A stretch of 22,070 nt of DNA from CAZFAT01 sp964517075. GTDB taxonomy: Bacteria; Acidobacteriota; Vicinamibacteria; Vicinamibacterales; SCN-69-37. The DNA is taken from NCBI GenBank assembly GCA_964517075.1, contig CAZFAT010000065.1:1-22070 (forward strand), written 5' to 3'. A program made the position numbers and the translations under genes. Of this stretch, positions 1 to 6,817 are shown piece after piece (positions within the stretch are counted from its first letter, which is position 1; every line of letters begins with the position of its first letter). The notes under the pieces were generated by a model that saw nothing but the letters and a program-made list of their open reading frames with translations, did not search any database and was not told the DNA's origin.

Positions 1-351
1 GACGCGCAGCTCATCGCGGAATCGGTGGCGATGCAGCTCGAGAAGCGCGTCGCGTTCCGCCGCGCGATGCGCAAGGCCGTCGAATCGGCGCTCCGGTTTG
101 GCGCCCGCGGCATCAAGGTGCGCGTGTCCGGCCGGCTGAACGGCGCCGAGATCGCGCGGTCGGAGTGGTATCTGCACGGCCAGTTGCCGCTGCAGACGCT
201 CCGCGCCGACATCGACTACGGGTTTTCGGAGGCGTTCACCACCTACGGCGCCATTGGCGTCAAGGTGTGGCTCTACAAGGGCGAGCGGTTGACGCCGCGG
301 ACCGGACGCGAAGAGGAGTACCGCCAGCCGCGGCGCGCGGCGCGGGGCTAG
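1..351 (+). CDS. rpsC: 30S ribosomal protein S3, C-terminal part (5' end outside window)
   Basis: The reading frame is open from base 1, so the gene is cut by the window start; 116 codons plus a TAG stop remain. S3 sits at the 30S head near the mRNA entry channel. What is visible is the conserved C-terminal domain: the LEKRVAFRRAMRKAVE helix, then GIKVRVSGRLNGAEIARSEW, then TLRADIDYGF and GAIGVKVWLYKGE. These are the hallmark blocks of bacterial S3. The N-terminal KH domain is missing only because of the window edge. A short basic tail (RQPRRAARG) ends the protein. It lies 38 bases before rplP, in the usual S10-operon order. An internal ATG at base 25 is not the start, because conserved S3 sequence continues upstream of it. 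Confidence 0.96.
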   Translation, partial: DAQLIAESVAMQLEKRVAFRRAMRKAVESALRFGARGIKVRVSGRLNGAEIARSEWYLHGQLPLQTLRADIDYGFSEAFTTYGAIGVKVWLYKGERLTPRTGREEEYRQPRRAARG

Positions 352-389
352 GCCCTCAGCGTGACGTTTGAAGTGTCGTAGGTGTCCCC

Positions 390-815
390 ATGTTGATGCC
401 GAAGAAAGTCAAGTATCGCAAGCAGCAGCGCGGCCGTCGCCGCGGGCTGGCCTGGCGCGGGTCCACGGTGGCGTTCGGGGACTTCGGGCTGATGGCGCTC
501 GAGCCCTGCTGGCTGACCGACCGGCAGATCGAAGCGGCGCGCGTGGCGCTGACGCGGGGCATCAAGCGTGGCGGCAAGGTCTGGATCCGGGTGTTTCCCG
601 ACAAGCCGATCACCAAGAAGCCGCAGGAAACGCGCATGGGCAAGGGCAAGGGCGCGCCCGAGGGCTGGGTGGCGGTCATCAAGCCCGGCCGCGTGCTCTT
701 CGAGATGGAAGGCGTCACGATCCAGGAGGCGCGCGAAGCCGTCCGGCTCGCCGCCGCCAAGCTGCCCATGAAGACGCGGTTCGCCACGCGGGTGGCGTCG
801 GAGAGGGCGCTATGA
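390..815 (+). CDS. rplP: 50S ribosomal protein L16
   Basis: L16 is a 50S protein that helps organise the A-site region of the peptidyl transferase centre. The 141-residue length is normal for the family. The N-terminus MLMPKKVKYRKQQRGRRRG, the central KVWIRVFPDKPITKKPQETRMGKGKG and the block GWVAVIKPGRVLFEM are diagnostic. The first ATG (390) gives the usual MLxPK start; a second in-frame ATG two codons later is less likely. The stop codon overlaps the rpmC start by four bases (ATGA), implying coupled translation. Confidence 0.98.
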   Translation: MLMPKKVKYRKQQRGRRRGLAWRGSTVAFGDFGLMALEPCWLTDRQIEAARVALTRGIKRGGKVWIRVFPDKPITKKPQETRMGKGKGAPEGWVAVIKPGRVLFEMEGVTIQEAREAVRLAAAKLPMKTRFATRVASERAL

Positions 816-1018
816 AGGTGCTGGATCTGCTGTCTGAACTGCGGAGCCTGCCGGCCGAGGATCTCCGGCGGCGGGCCCGCGATCTGGACGATCAGGTGTT
901 CCGTCTCCGGCTGCAGCGGTCCATGGGCCAGGCCGAGGCGGGAAACAAGATTCGTCCGCTGCGCCGGGAGCGCGCACGGGTCAAGACCGTGCTCCGCGAG
1001 AAGGGCGTCAAGGACTAG
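812..1018 (+). CDS. rpmC: 50S ribosomal protein L29
   Basis: L29 is a small two-helix protein near the peptide exit tunnel that forms part of the docking site for SRP and trigger factor. The 68 residues (MKVLDLLSELRSLPAEDL...) match the family pattern: an N-terminal helix ending in LPAEDL, a loop, then FRLRLQRSMGQAEAGNKIRPLRRERARVKTVL. The ATG at 812 was chosen because it overlaps the rplP stop in the ATGA arrangement and gives a full-length L29. A longer open frame begins at 368, but its extra 148 codons overlap rplP out of frame and are not coding. Two bases separate it from rpsQ. Confidence 0.96.
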   Translation: MKVLDLLSELRSLPAEDLRRRARDLDDQVFRLRLQRSMGQAEAGNKIRPLRRERARVKTVLREKGVKD

Positions 1019-1020
1019 CC

Positions 1021-1272
1021 ATGCCGAAGGCGGAAATCGTCGGGACCGTTGTCAGCAACAAGATGACCAAGAGCGTGGTCGTCACGATTGAGCGGCGTGT
1101 CCGCGACGGGTTGTACGGCAAGCAGCAGCGGCTGACGTCGCGCTTCATGGCGCACGACGAGCGGAGCGAGGCGCGCGTCGGCGACCGGGTGGCGCTCGTC
1201 GCGTCGCGGCCGCTGTCGCGGCGGAAGCGGTGGGTCGTGACCCGCGTCGTCCAGCGGGCCAAGGAGATCTAG
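1021..1272 (+). CDS. rpsQ: 30S ribosomal protein S17
   Basis: S17 is a primary 16S rRNA-binding protein of the 30S body with an OB fold. The 83-residue product has the family signature GTVVSNKMTKSVVVTIERRVRDGLYGK near the N-terminus and then AHDE, GDRVALVASRPLSRRKRWVV. The length is usual for bacterial S17. The start at 1021 follows an AAGGA sequence at the end of rpmC. The gene sits in the conserved rpmC-rpsQ-rplN order. Confidence 0.97.
   Translation: MPKAEIVGTVVSNKMTKSVVVTIERRVRDGLYGKQQRLTSRFMAHDERSEARVGDRVALVASRPLSRRKRWVVTRVVQRAKEI
1261..1266 (+). promoter_or_regulatory. Ribosome binding site that fixes the rplN start
   Basis: AAGGAG lies eight bases before the ATG at 1275 and overlaps the last rpsQ codons. 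It supports 1275 over the in-frame upstream ATG at 1230, which would add 15 residues not found in L14. Confidence 0.8.
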
Positions 1273-1274
1273 CC

Positions 1275-1643
1275 ATGATTCAGATGCGATCCATCCTGGA
1301 CGTCGCCGACAACTCCGGCGCGCGCAAGATTGCCGTCATCAATCCGATTGGGGGCTCCACGGGCCGCTACGCGCGGATTGGCGACATCGTCACGGCGTCG
1401 GTCAAGGAAGCCACGCCGGATGCCACGGTGAAGAAGGGGCAGGTCGTCCGCGCCGTCATCGTGCGGACCAAGAAGGAGCTGCGGCGCAACGACGGCAGCT
1501 ACATCCGGTTCGACCGCAATGCCGCCGTGCTGATCAGCACCGAGGGCGAGCCCATCGGCACCCGTGTCTTTGGTCCCGTGGCGCGCGAGCTGCGGGAGCG
1601 CCGGTTCATGAAGATCATCTCGCTCGCACCGGAGGTGTTGTAG
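1275..1643 (+). CDS. rplN: 50S ribosomal protein L14
   Basis: L14 is a conserved 50S protein at the subunit interface; it forms intersubunit bridges and is the docking site for the silencing factor RsfS. The chosen ATG gives 122 residues, exactly the usual family length, starting MIQMRSILDVADNSGARK. Further signatures are RYARIGDIVTASVKEATP, KKGQVVRAVIVRTKKE, FDRNAAVLI and GTRVFGPVARELRERRFMKIISLAPEVL. The start is backed by a strong AAGGAG site. Two bases separate the stop from rplX. Confidence 0.98.
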   Translation: MIQMRSILDVADNSGARKIAVINPIGGSTGRYARIGDIVTASVKEATPDATVKKGQVVRAVIVRTKKELRRNDGSYIRFDRNAAVLISTEGEPIGTRVFGPVARELRERRFMKIISLAPEVL

Positions 1644-1645
1644 TC

Positions 1646-1978
1646 ATGGCCCACCCTGCGCCGGCCGTCAAGAAGAACGATCAGGTGGCCGTGCTCGCCG
1701 GCCGTGACCGCGGCAAGCGCGGGCGGATCCTGCGGGTGCTGCCGACGAAGGGCCGCGTCATCGTCGAGGGCGTCAACCTGATCAAGCGGCATACCCGGGC
1801 GAATCCGCAGCGCAACATCAAGGGCGGCATCGTCGAGCGCGAGGCCTCCATTCATGCGTCCAACGTCCAGCTCGTCTGCCCCGAGTGCGGCGCCGTGAGC
1901 CGGACCGGCCGGCGGCAGCTCGACGACGGCACGCGCGTCCGGGTGTGCGTGAAGTGCAAGGGAGTCGTCGACAAATGA
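1646..1978 (+). CDS. rplX: 50S ribosomal protein L24, zinc-ligand type
   Basis: L24 is an assembly-initiating 50S protein that binds the 5' domain of 23S rRNA. The 110 residues contain a KOW motif early on (NDQVAVLAGRDRGKRGRILRVLP) and the conserved GVNLIKRHTRANPQ and GGIVEREASIHASNV blocks. The C-terminal part has CPEC (Cys78, Cys81) and CVKC (Cys101, Cys104), a four-cysteine ribbon seen in some bacterial L24 proteins and predicted to bind zinc. The stop overlaps the rplE start by four bases. Confidence 0.97.
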   Translation: MAHPAPAVKKNDQVAVLAGRDRGKRGRILRVLPTKGRVIVEGVNLIKRHTRANPQRNIKGGIVEREASIHASNVQLVCPECGAVSRTGRRQLDDGTRVRVCVKCKGVVDK

Positions 1979-2517
1979 GCCGCCTCAAGGAACGCTACGC
2001 GACCGATGTCATCCCGGCCCTCCGCAAGGAGTTCGGCTACGCGAACGTGATGGCCGTGCCGCGCATCACCAAGGTCGTCGTGAACATGGGCCTCGGCGAG
2101 GGCACGCAGAACGCCAAGATCGTGGACACGGGCGCCGAGGAGCTCGGGCGCATCACCGGCCAGAAGGCCGCCATCACGCGGGCCAAGAAGTCCGTCGCGC
2201 AGTTCAAGGTCCGCAAGAGCATGCCGATTGGCGCGATGGTGACGCTCAGGGGCGAGCGGATGTACGAGTTCCTCGATCGCCTGATCGCCATCGCCCTGCC
2301 GCGCGTCCGCGACTTCCGCGGCGTGTCGGCGCGCGGGTTCGACGGCCGCGGCAACTACACCCTGGGCCTGCGCGATCAGCTGATGTTCGCCGAGATCGAT
2401 TACCTCAAGGTGGACAAGGCGCGCGGGATGAACATCTCCGTCGTGACGACGGCGAAAACCGACGAAGAGGCGCGCCGGCTGCTGCAGCTGATGGGCATGC
2501 CCTTCCGCACCAACTGA
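1975..2517 (+). CDS. rplE: 50S ribosomal protein L5
   Basis: L5 binds 5S rRNA in the central protuberance and contacts P-site tRNA. The ATG at 1975 sits inside the rplX stop (ATGA overlap) and gives 180 residues, typical for L5. Signatures: RYATDVIPALRKEFGY at the N-terminus, RITKVVVNMGLGEG, ITGQKAAITRAKKSVAQFKVRK, VTLRGERMYEFLDRLI, LPRVRDFRG and the terminal TTAKTDEEARRLLQLMGMPF. A longer open frame extends upstream to 1885 but overlaps rplX out of frame and is not L5-like. Confidence 0.98.
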   Translation: MSRLKERYATDVIPALRKEFGYANVMAVPRITKVVVNMGLGEGTQNAKIVDTGAEELGRITGQKAAITRAKKSVAQFKVRKSMPIGAMVTLRGERMYEFLDRLIAIALPRVRDFRGVSARGFDGRGNYTLGLRDQLMFAEIDYLKVDKARGMNISVVTTAKTDEEARRLLQLMGMPFRTN

Positions 2518-2542
2518 CACGGCTGACGAACGAGGAGTCCGC

Positions 2543-2728
2543 ATGGCGACGACGGCAAAGCGCGTCAAGGATCGGGGCGTGGTGAAATTCGGGGTGCGGC
2601 GCCGCAACCGCTGCCGCAAGTGCGGCCGCCCGCGGGCCTATCTGCGCAAGTTCGCGCTCTGCCGGCTCTGCTTTCGTGAGCTGGCGCTCCGCGGCGAGGT
2701 CGCGGGCGTCATCAAGAGCAGCTGGTGA
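2543..2728 (+). CDS. rpsN: 30S ribosomal protein S14, short zinc-binding type (type Z)
   Basis: S14 is a late-assembling 30S head protein. At 61 residues this is the short zinc-binding form (also called rpsZ) rather than the roughly 100-residue zinc-free form. The four predicted ligands are Cys24, Cys27, Cys40 and Cys43 in the pattern NRCRKCGRPRAYLRKFALCRLCFRELA. The N-terminus MATTAKRVKDR and the terminal KSSW are typical. It lies between rplE and rpsH as usual. A 48-base gap follows that holds a repeat-like sequence. Confidence 0.98.
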   Translation: MATTAKRVKDRGVVKFGVRRRNRCRKCGRPRAYLRKFALCRLCFRELALRGEVAGVIKSSW

Positions 2729-2737
2729 CGGTTTCCG

Positions 2738-2757
2738 ACGTCTGGCTCCTAACTTCC
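2738..2757 (-). repeat. Degenerate AAGTTAGAAG-type repeat in the rpsN-rpsH gap
   Basis: Read on the minus strand, these 20 bases match 17 of 20 positions of the sequence at 8711-8730 shifted by one base (best register starts with the A at 8710), including GAAGTTAG and GCCAGA. They fill part of the 48-base gap between rpsN and rpsH. I know of no named family for this element. The match could partly reflect low complexity. Confidence 0.5.
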
Positions 2758-2776
2758 AACTGACAGGGTTCACGAG

Positions 2777-3175
2777 ATGACCGATCCGATCGCAGACATG
2801 ATCACGCGGATTCGCAATGCGGTGGCCGCGCGCCACCAGCGGGTGGATATTCCCGCGTCGCGATTCAAGGCGGAGATCGCCCGGATCCTCGAGCAGGAGG
2901 GCTACATCAACGGGTTCAAGTTGATCGGCGCCGCCGAGGACACTCCCGCGGTGATCCGGATCGCGCTGAAGTACGGCCCGAAGGGGGAGAAGGTGATTTC
3001 CGGCCTCGAGCGCGTCAGCCGGCCGGGCCGCCGCGTGTACTTCGGCCGGGGCGATGTCACCAAGGTCATGGGCGGCCTCGGCACGAGCATCCTGACGACC
3101 TCGCACGGCGTGATGACCGGCCGCGAGGCCGTGCGGGCGGGCATCGGCGGCGAGGTGCTCTGCAACATCTGGTAG
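2777..3175 (+). CDS. rpsH: 30S ribosomal protein S8
   Basis: S8 binds the central domain of 16S rRNA and, in E. coli, represses its own operon. The 132-residue product has DPIADMITRIRNAVAARHQRVDIPASRFKAEIARIL at the N-terminus and the C-terminal signature GRRVYFGRGDVTKVMGGLGTSILTTSHGVMTGREA, ending GGEVLCNIW. This matches S8 throughout and the length is normal. The start codon lies just after the sequence CACGAG. A G+C palindrome follows directly after the stop. Confidence 0.98.
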   Translation: MTDPIADMITRIRNAVAARHQRVDIPASRFKAEIARILEQEGYINGFKLIGAAEDTPAVIRIALKYGPKGEKVISGLERVSRPGRRVYFGRGDVTKVMGGLGTSILTTSHGVMTGREAVRAGIGGEVLCNIW

Positions 3176-3196
3176 GGCCGGCCCCGGGGCTCGGCC
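3176..3196. repeat. G+C-rich inverted repeat directly after the rpsH stop
   Basis: GGCC at 3176-3179 pairs with GGCC at 3193-3196, and inside lies the perfect 10-base palindrome GCCCCGGGGC (3181-3190). It starts on the base after the rpsH stop. No U-rich run follows, so it does not look like an intrinsic terminator. A role in mRNA folding or in fine-tuning expression is possible but unproven. Confidence 0.45.
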
Positions 3197-3210
3197 GAGG
3201 AACTGCTGTC

Positions 3211-3747
3211 ATGTCGCGTATTGGGAAGAAACCGATTCCGCTGCCGAAGGGCGTCAACGTGACCGTCCGTGAGGAAGCCGTCGAGGTCAAGGGGCCGAAG
3301 GGCACGCTCACGCAGCGGCTGCCCCCCGGCGTGCGGTTCGCCCTGGAGGGGACGACGCTGGTCGCCACCACCACCGGTCCGGACCCCGAGCTCGGGAAGT
3401 TTCACGGTCTGGCACGCAGCCTCGTCGCCAACGCCGTGGCCGGCGTGACCGATGGGTTCAAGAAGGAACTCGACATCGTCGGGGTCGGTTACCGAGCGGA
3501 GGTCAAGGGCAAGCAGGTCGTGTTCGCGCTGGGCTACTCGCACCCCGTGGTGCTCGACGTGCCGGCGGGCATCGACGTGGCGGTCGACAAGCAGACCCAC
3601 GTCACGGTCACCGGCATCGACCGTCAGCTCGTGGGCCAGGTGGCCGCGAACATCCGCCGGCTGCGCAAGCCGGACCCGTACAAGCAGAAGGGCGTGCGCT
3701 ATACGGGTGAGGTCCTGAAGAAGAAGGTCGGCAAGACGGGGGCGTAG
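3211..3747 (+). CDS. rplF: 50S ribosomal protein L6
   Basis: L6 lies near the sarcin-ricin loop and the factor-binding site of the 50S subunit. The 178 residues fit the usual length. Signatures: MSRIGKKPIPLPKGV at the N-terminus, VKGPKGTL, HGLARSLVANAVAGVTDGFKK, LDIVGVGYRAEVKGKQVVFALGYSHPV, and the C-terminal IRRLRKPDPYKQKGVRYTGE with VGKTGA at the end. The stop is followed immediately by the rplR start with no gap. Confidence 0.98.
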   Translation: MSRIGKKPIPLPKGVNVTVREEAVEVKGPKGTLTQRLPPGVRFALEGTTLVATTTGPDPELGKFHGLARSLVANAVAGVTDGFKKELDIVGVGYRAEVKGKQVVFALGYSHPVVLDVPAGIDVAVDKQTHVTVTGIDRQLVGQVAANIRRLRKPDPYKQKGVRYTGEVLKKKVGKTGA

Positions 3748-4122
3748 ATGAAGATTCGCACCAAGAAGGATCGTCGAGAGCGCATCCGGCTGCGGCAGCG
3801 GAAGCGAATCCATGGCACGGCCGAACGGCCCAGGCTCGCCGTGTTTCGGTCGGTGGCGCACATTTACGCGCAGGTCATCGATGACATGAGCGGGCACACC
3901 GTCGTGTCGGCCGCGAGCACCGAGCCCTCGCTCAAGTCCCAGTTCAGCGGAAAAACGCGGGGCGGGAACCAGGCCGGGGCCGAGGCGCTCGGACGGCTGA
4001 TCGCGGCGCGGCTGAAGGAGAAGGGCATCACGCGCGTGGTGTTCGATCGGGGCGGAAACCTGTATCACGGTCGTGTCAAGGCCGTCGCCGATTCAGCCCG
4101 GCAGGCGGGCCTGGAGTTCTGA
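3748..4122 (+). CDS. rplR: 50S ribosomal protein L18
   Basis: L18 binds 5S rRNA together with L5 in the central protuberance. The 124 residues carry the basic N-terminal tail (KIRTKKDRRERIRLRQRKRI), then GTAERPRLAVFRSVAHIYAQVIDD, and the C-terminal ITRVVFDRGGNLYHGRVKAVADSARQAGLEF, all diagnostic. The start codon abuts the rplF stop. A 60-base G+C-rich gap follows before rpsE. Confidence 0.97.
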   Translation: MKIRTKKDRRERIRLRQRKRIHGTAERPRLAVFRSVAHIYAQVIDDMSGHTVVSAASTEPSLKSQFSGKTRGGNQAGAEALGRLIAARLKEKGITRVVFDRGGNLYHGRVKAVADSARQAGLEF

Positions 4123-4143
4123 GCCCCGGCGCAGCGGGCCCGG

Positions 4144-4156
4144 GGGGCGACGCCCC
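4144..4156. repeat. Small G+C hairpin between rplR and rpsE
   Basis: GGGGC (4144-4148) and GCCCC (4152-4156) can pair around a three-base loop. The hairpin precedes the rpsE ribosome binding site GAAGGA (4168-4173). No U run follows, so it is probably not a terminator. Confidence 0.3.
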
Positions 4157-4182
4157 ACGGACCGCGTGAAGGAAAAAACTAT

Positions 4183-4698
4183 ATGGCGGAGTCTCGCGAA
4201 AAGATTGACGCGTCGGAGCTCGAGCTCAAGGACACTGTCGTGTCCATCAGCCGCGTGACGAAGGTGGTCAAGGGCGGCAAGAACCTGAGCTTCAGCGCCC
4301 TCGTCGTCGTCGGTGACGGCCGGGGTGTGGTGGGGTTCGGCATCGGCAAGGCCAAGGAAGTGCCGTCGGCCATCAAGAAAGCGATTGAGGCGGCCAAGAA
4401 GGCGCTCATGCGCGTGCCGCTCGCCGGCTCGACCATTCCGCATCCGGTGCTCGGCCGGTTCGGGGCGGGGTCGGTGCTGTTGAAGCCGGCGCCAGACGGC
4501 ACCGGCATCATTGCCGGCGGGGCGGTTCGCGCCGTCGTGGAATCGGCCGGGGTCAACAACGTGATGACGAAGTCGCTCGGCTCGGCCAACGCGCACAACG
4601 TCGTGCGCGCGACATTCACCGCGCTGGGCATGCTGAAGGATCCGGCGAGCGTGGCGCGGCTGCGCGGGCGCGATCTCGAGGAACTGGTGGGTCGATGA
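4183..4698 (+). CDS. rpsE: 30S ribosomal protein S5
   Basis: S5 lies at the mRNA entry and decoding region of the 30S subunit and affects accuracy. The 171 residues contain the double-stranded-RNA-binding-like N-terminal domain (VVSISRVTKVVKGGKNLSFSALVVVGDG, GVVGFGIGKAKEVPSAIKKAIEAAK) and the C-terminal block GTGIIAGGAVRAVVESAGVNNVMTKSLGSANAHNVVRATF. The length is typical. GAAGGA lies nine bases before the ATG. The stop overlaps the rpmD start (ATGA). Confidence 0.98.
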   Translation: MAESREKIDASELELKDTVVSISRVTKVVKGGKNLSFSALVVVGDGRGVVGFGIGKAKEVPSAIKKAIEAAKKALMRVPLAGSTIPHPVLGRFGAGSVLLKPAPDGTGIIAGGAVRAVVESAGVNNVMTKSLGSANAHNVVRATFTALGMLKDPASVARLRGRDLEELVGR

Positions 4699-4907
4699 TG
4701 GCGAAGCGGGCGAAGACGCCGCCGGCAGGGCCGAAGGCGCTGAAAGTGACCCAGCTCCGGAGCGGGATTGGTTTCGATCACAAGCAGAAGCTCGCCCTGC
4801 GCGGGCTGGGCCTGCGTCGGATCCGGCACACCGTGGAGGTCCCTGACACGCCGGGATCCCGCGGGTTGATTCTCAAGGTCCGGCACCTGGTGCAGGTCGA
4901 GGAGTAG
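4695..4907 (+). CDS. rpmD: 50S ribosomal protein L30
   Basis: L30 is a small 50S protein present in many but not all bacteria. The conserved core runs from LKVTQLRSGIGFDHKQKLALRGLGLRRIRHTVEVPDTPGSRGLILKV to HLVQVEE. At 70 residues it is about ten longer than the usual 58-60, because of an N-terminal tail MMAKRAKTPPAGPK. The start could be the ATG at 4695, which overlaps the rpsE stop, or the adjacent in-frame ATG at 4698; the difference is one residue. It lies between rpsE and rplO as expected. Confidence 0.95.
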   Translation: MMAKRAKTPPAGPKALKVTQLRSGIGFDHKQKLALRGLGLRRIRHTVEVPDTPGSRGLILKVRHLVQVEE

Positions 4908-4916
4908 GGGGACGCG

Positions 4917-5366
4917 ATGTCGCTGAATAATCTCCGGCCCCCTCGCGGGGCGAAGCACCCGAAGAAGCGGGTCGGACGCGGTCCGGGCTCAGGACACGGC
5001 AAGACGGCGTCGCGCGGCAGCAAGGGCGCGAAGTCGCGGTCGGGCTTCCGCTTCAAGCGCGGGTTCGAGGGCGGCCAGATGCCGCTGCACCGGCGCGTGC
5101 CGAAGCGCGGGTTCCACAACCCATTCCGGGTCGAATACGCGGTGGTGAACCTCGACACGCTCGCCGAGCGGTTCGAAGCGGGCACGACCGTCACGCCGGA
5201 CCTGCTGCGCGAGCGCGGCATCGTCCGCAAGGCGACCGCGCCGATCAAGATTCTCGGCCGTGGCGAGATCGCGAAAGCCCTCACGGTGCACGCGCAGAAG
5301 TTCAGCGAATCGGCCGTGAAGAAGATTGCCGCCGCGGGCGGCGCGACGGAGGTCGTCCGCGCCTGA
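4917..5366 (+). CDS. rplO: 50S ribosomal protein L15
   Basis: L15 is a late-assembling 50S protein with a long basic N-terminal extension that threads through 23S rRNA. The 149 residues start MSLNNLRPPRGAKHPKKRVGRGPGSGHGKTASRGSKG in pattern and continue with RSGFRFKRGFEGGQMPLHRRVPKRGF, both diagnostic. The globular C-terminal half contains TPDLLRERGIVRK and IKILGRGEIAKALTVHAQKFSESAVKKI. The length is normal. A 16-base gap separates it from secY. Confidence 0.97.
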   Translation: MSLNNLRPPRGAKHPKKRVGRGPGSGHGKTASRGSKGAKSRSGFRFKRGFEGGQMPLHRRVPKRGFHNPFRVEYAVVNLDTLAERFEAGTTVTPDLLRERGIVRKATAPIKILGRGEIAKALTVHAQKFSESAVKKIAAAGGATEVVRA

Positions 5367-5382
5367 GGCGCGAGGCCACGCC

Positions 5383-6768
5383 ATGGACAGCCTGAAGAAC
5401 ATCTTCGCGATCAAGGACCTGCGCAACCGGGTGCTGTTCACCTTCGGCATCCTGGCGGTGTACCGCGTCGGCGGTCACATCACCACGCCCGGGATCAACG
5501 TGCAGGCCCTGACCGAGTTGACCACGCAGGCCGCGGCCAACCAGCTGTTCGGCCTGTACGACATGTTCTCGGGCTACAACCTGTCGCAGATGACGGTGTT
5601 CGCGCTGGGCGTGATGCCCTACATCAGCGCGTCGATCATCCTGCAGCTGTTGACGGTGGTGTGGCCGTACCTCGAGCGGCTGTCGAAGGAAGGCGAGCTC
5701 GGCCGCCGCAAGATCACCCAGTACACGCGCTACGGCACGATCCTACTGAGCGTCGTGCAGTCGCTGAGCATTGCCATCTTTCTCGAGAACATGGCCCAGA
5801 CCGGGGGGCTGCAGATTGTCGACAATCCCGGCTGGGGCTTCCGGCTGCTGACGGTGTTGACGCTCACGACCGGCTCGGTGCTCGTGATGTGGCTGGGCGA
5901 GCAGATCACCGAGCGCGGCATCGGCAACGGGATGTCGTTGCTGATTTACGCCGGCATCGTGGTCGGGCTGCCGCAGGCGGCCATGACGACGGTGCAGGAA
6001 TTGAGCACGGGCAGCCGGACGCTGCTCGAGCTCGTGCTGCTCCTGCTGCTGATGGTGGCGGTCGTGGCCGCCGTCGTGTTCGTCGAGCGCGGCCACCGGC
6101 GGGTCACGGTCCAGTACGCGCGCCGGATGGTCGGCCGCCGGATGTACGGCGGCGCGAGCACCCACATCCCGCTGAAGGTGAATACGGGCGGCGTGATGCC
6201 GGTCATCTTCGCGTCGTCGATTCTGGCGTTTCCGCAGACGCTCAAGCCGATGTTCGAGCCGCTGGGCTTCATGGACCGGGCCATCACCCAGCTCAGCATG
6301 GGCTACCCGCTCTACAACCTGGTCTATGTCGCGCTCATCATCTTCTTCGCGTACTTCTATACGGCCATCATCTTCAATCCGGATGACGTGGCGGAGAACA
6401 TGCGGAAGTACGGCGGGTTCGTCCCGGGGATTCGGCCGGGCAAGCGGACGGCCGAGCACATCGATCAGATCCTGGCGCGGGTGACGCTGGCCGGCGCGCT
6501 GTATCTGGCGGCCATCGCCCTGCTGCCGGAGATCCTGCTCACCGGTTTCAAGGTCGAGCCGATTCCGTTCATTGGCGACGAGCTCGACGCGGTGATGCCC
6601 CGGTTCATCACCGAGGGCATGAACGTCACGTTCTATTTCGGCGGCACGTCGCTGCTCATCCTGGTGGGCGTCGCGATGGACACGGTTCAGCAGGTCGAAT
6701 CGCAGCTCATCATGAGGCACTACGATGGCTTCATGAAGAAGACCCGGATTCGCGGGCGGCGCGGATGA
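5383..6768 (+). CDS. secY: Preprotein translocase subunit SecY
   Basis: SecY is the channel of the SecYEG translocon in the inner membrane and passes unfolded proteins supplied by SecA or the ribosome. The 461 residues fit the family and show about ten hydrophobic spans. Diagnostic blocks: GVMPYISASIILQLL, GEQITERGIGNGMSLLIYAGI, HIPLKVNTGGVMPVIFASS, the cytoplasmic loop NPDDVAENMRKYGGFVPGIRPG and the C-terminal GGTSLLILVGVAMDTVQQVESQLIMRHY followed by a basic tail. The ATG at 5383 gives the canonical short N-terminus ahead of LRNRVLFTFGILAVYRVG; an upstream in-frame ATG at 5326 lies inside rplO and would add 19 unlike residues. It sits between rplO and adk, a common arrangement. Confidence 0.98.
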   Translation: MDSLKNIFAIKDLRNRVLFTFGILAVYRVGGHITTPGINVQALTELTTQAAANQLFGLYDMFSGYNLSQMTVFALGVMPYISASIILQLLTVVWPYLERLSKEGELGRRKITQYTRYGTILLSVVQSLSIAIFLENMAQTGGLQIVDNPGWGFRLLTVLTLTTGSVLVMWLGEQITERGIGNGMSLLIYAGIVVGLPQAAMTTVQELSTGSRTLLELVLLLLLMVAVVAAVVFVERGHRRVTVQYARRMVGRRMYGGASTHIPLKVNTGGVMPVIFASSILAFPQTLKPMFEPLGFMDRAITQLSMGYPLYNLVYVALIIFFAYFYTAIIFNPDDVAENMRKYGGFVPGIRPGKRTAEHIDQILARVTLAGALYLAAIALLPEILLTGFKVEPIPFIGDELDAVMPRFITEGMNVTFYFGGTSLLILVGVAMDTVQQVESQLIMRHYDGFMKKTRIRGRRG

Positions 6769-6805
6769 CCGGTCAGGGGGCAGCGCGGCGCCGGCCACGG
6801 GCGGC

Positions 6806-6811
6806 GGGGAG
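6806..6811 (+). promoter_or_regulatory. Ribosome binding site supporting the GTG start of adk
   Basis: GGGGAG ends six bases before the GTG at 6818. No ATG is available upstream of the P-loop strand in this frame except the one at 6896, which would remove part of the first beta strand. Confidence 0.55.
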
Positions 6812-6817
6812 CGGACG

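Noticed and set aside
2902..4068. Minus-strand open frame of 388 codons opposite rpsH, rplF and rplR
   Set aside because: Antisense to three unmistakable ribosomal genes; no independent start signal or domain.
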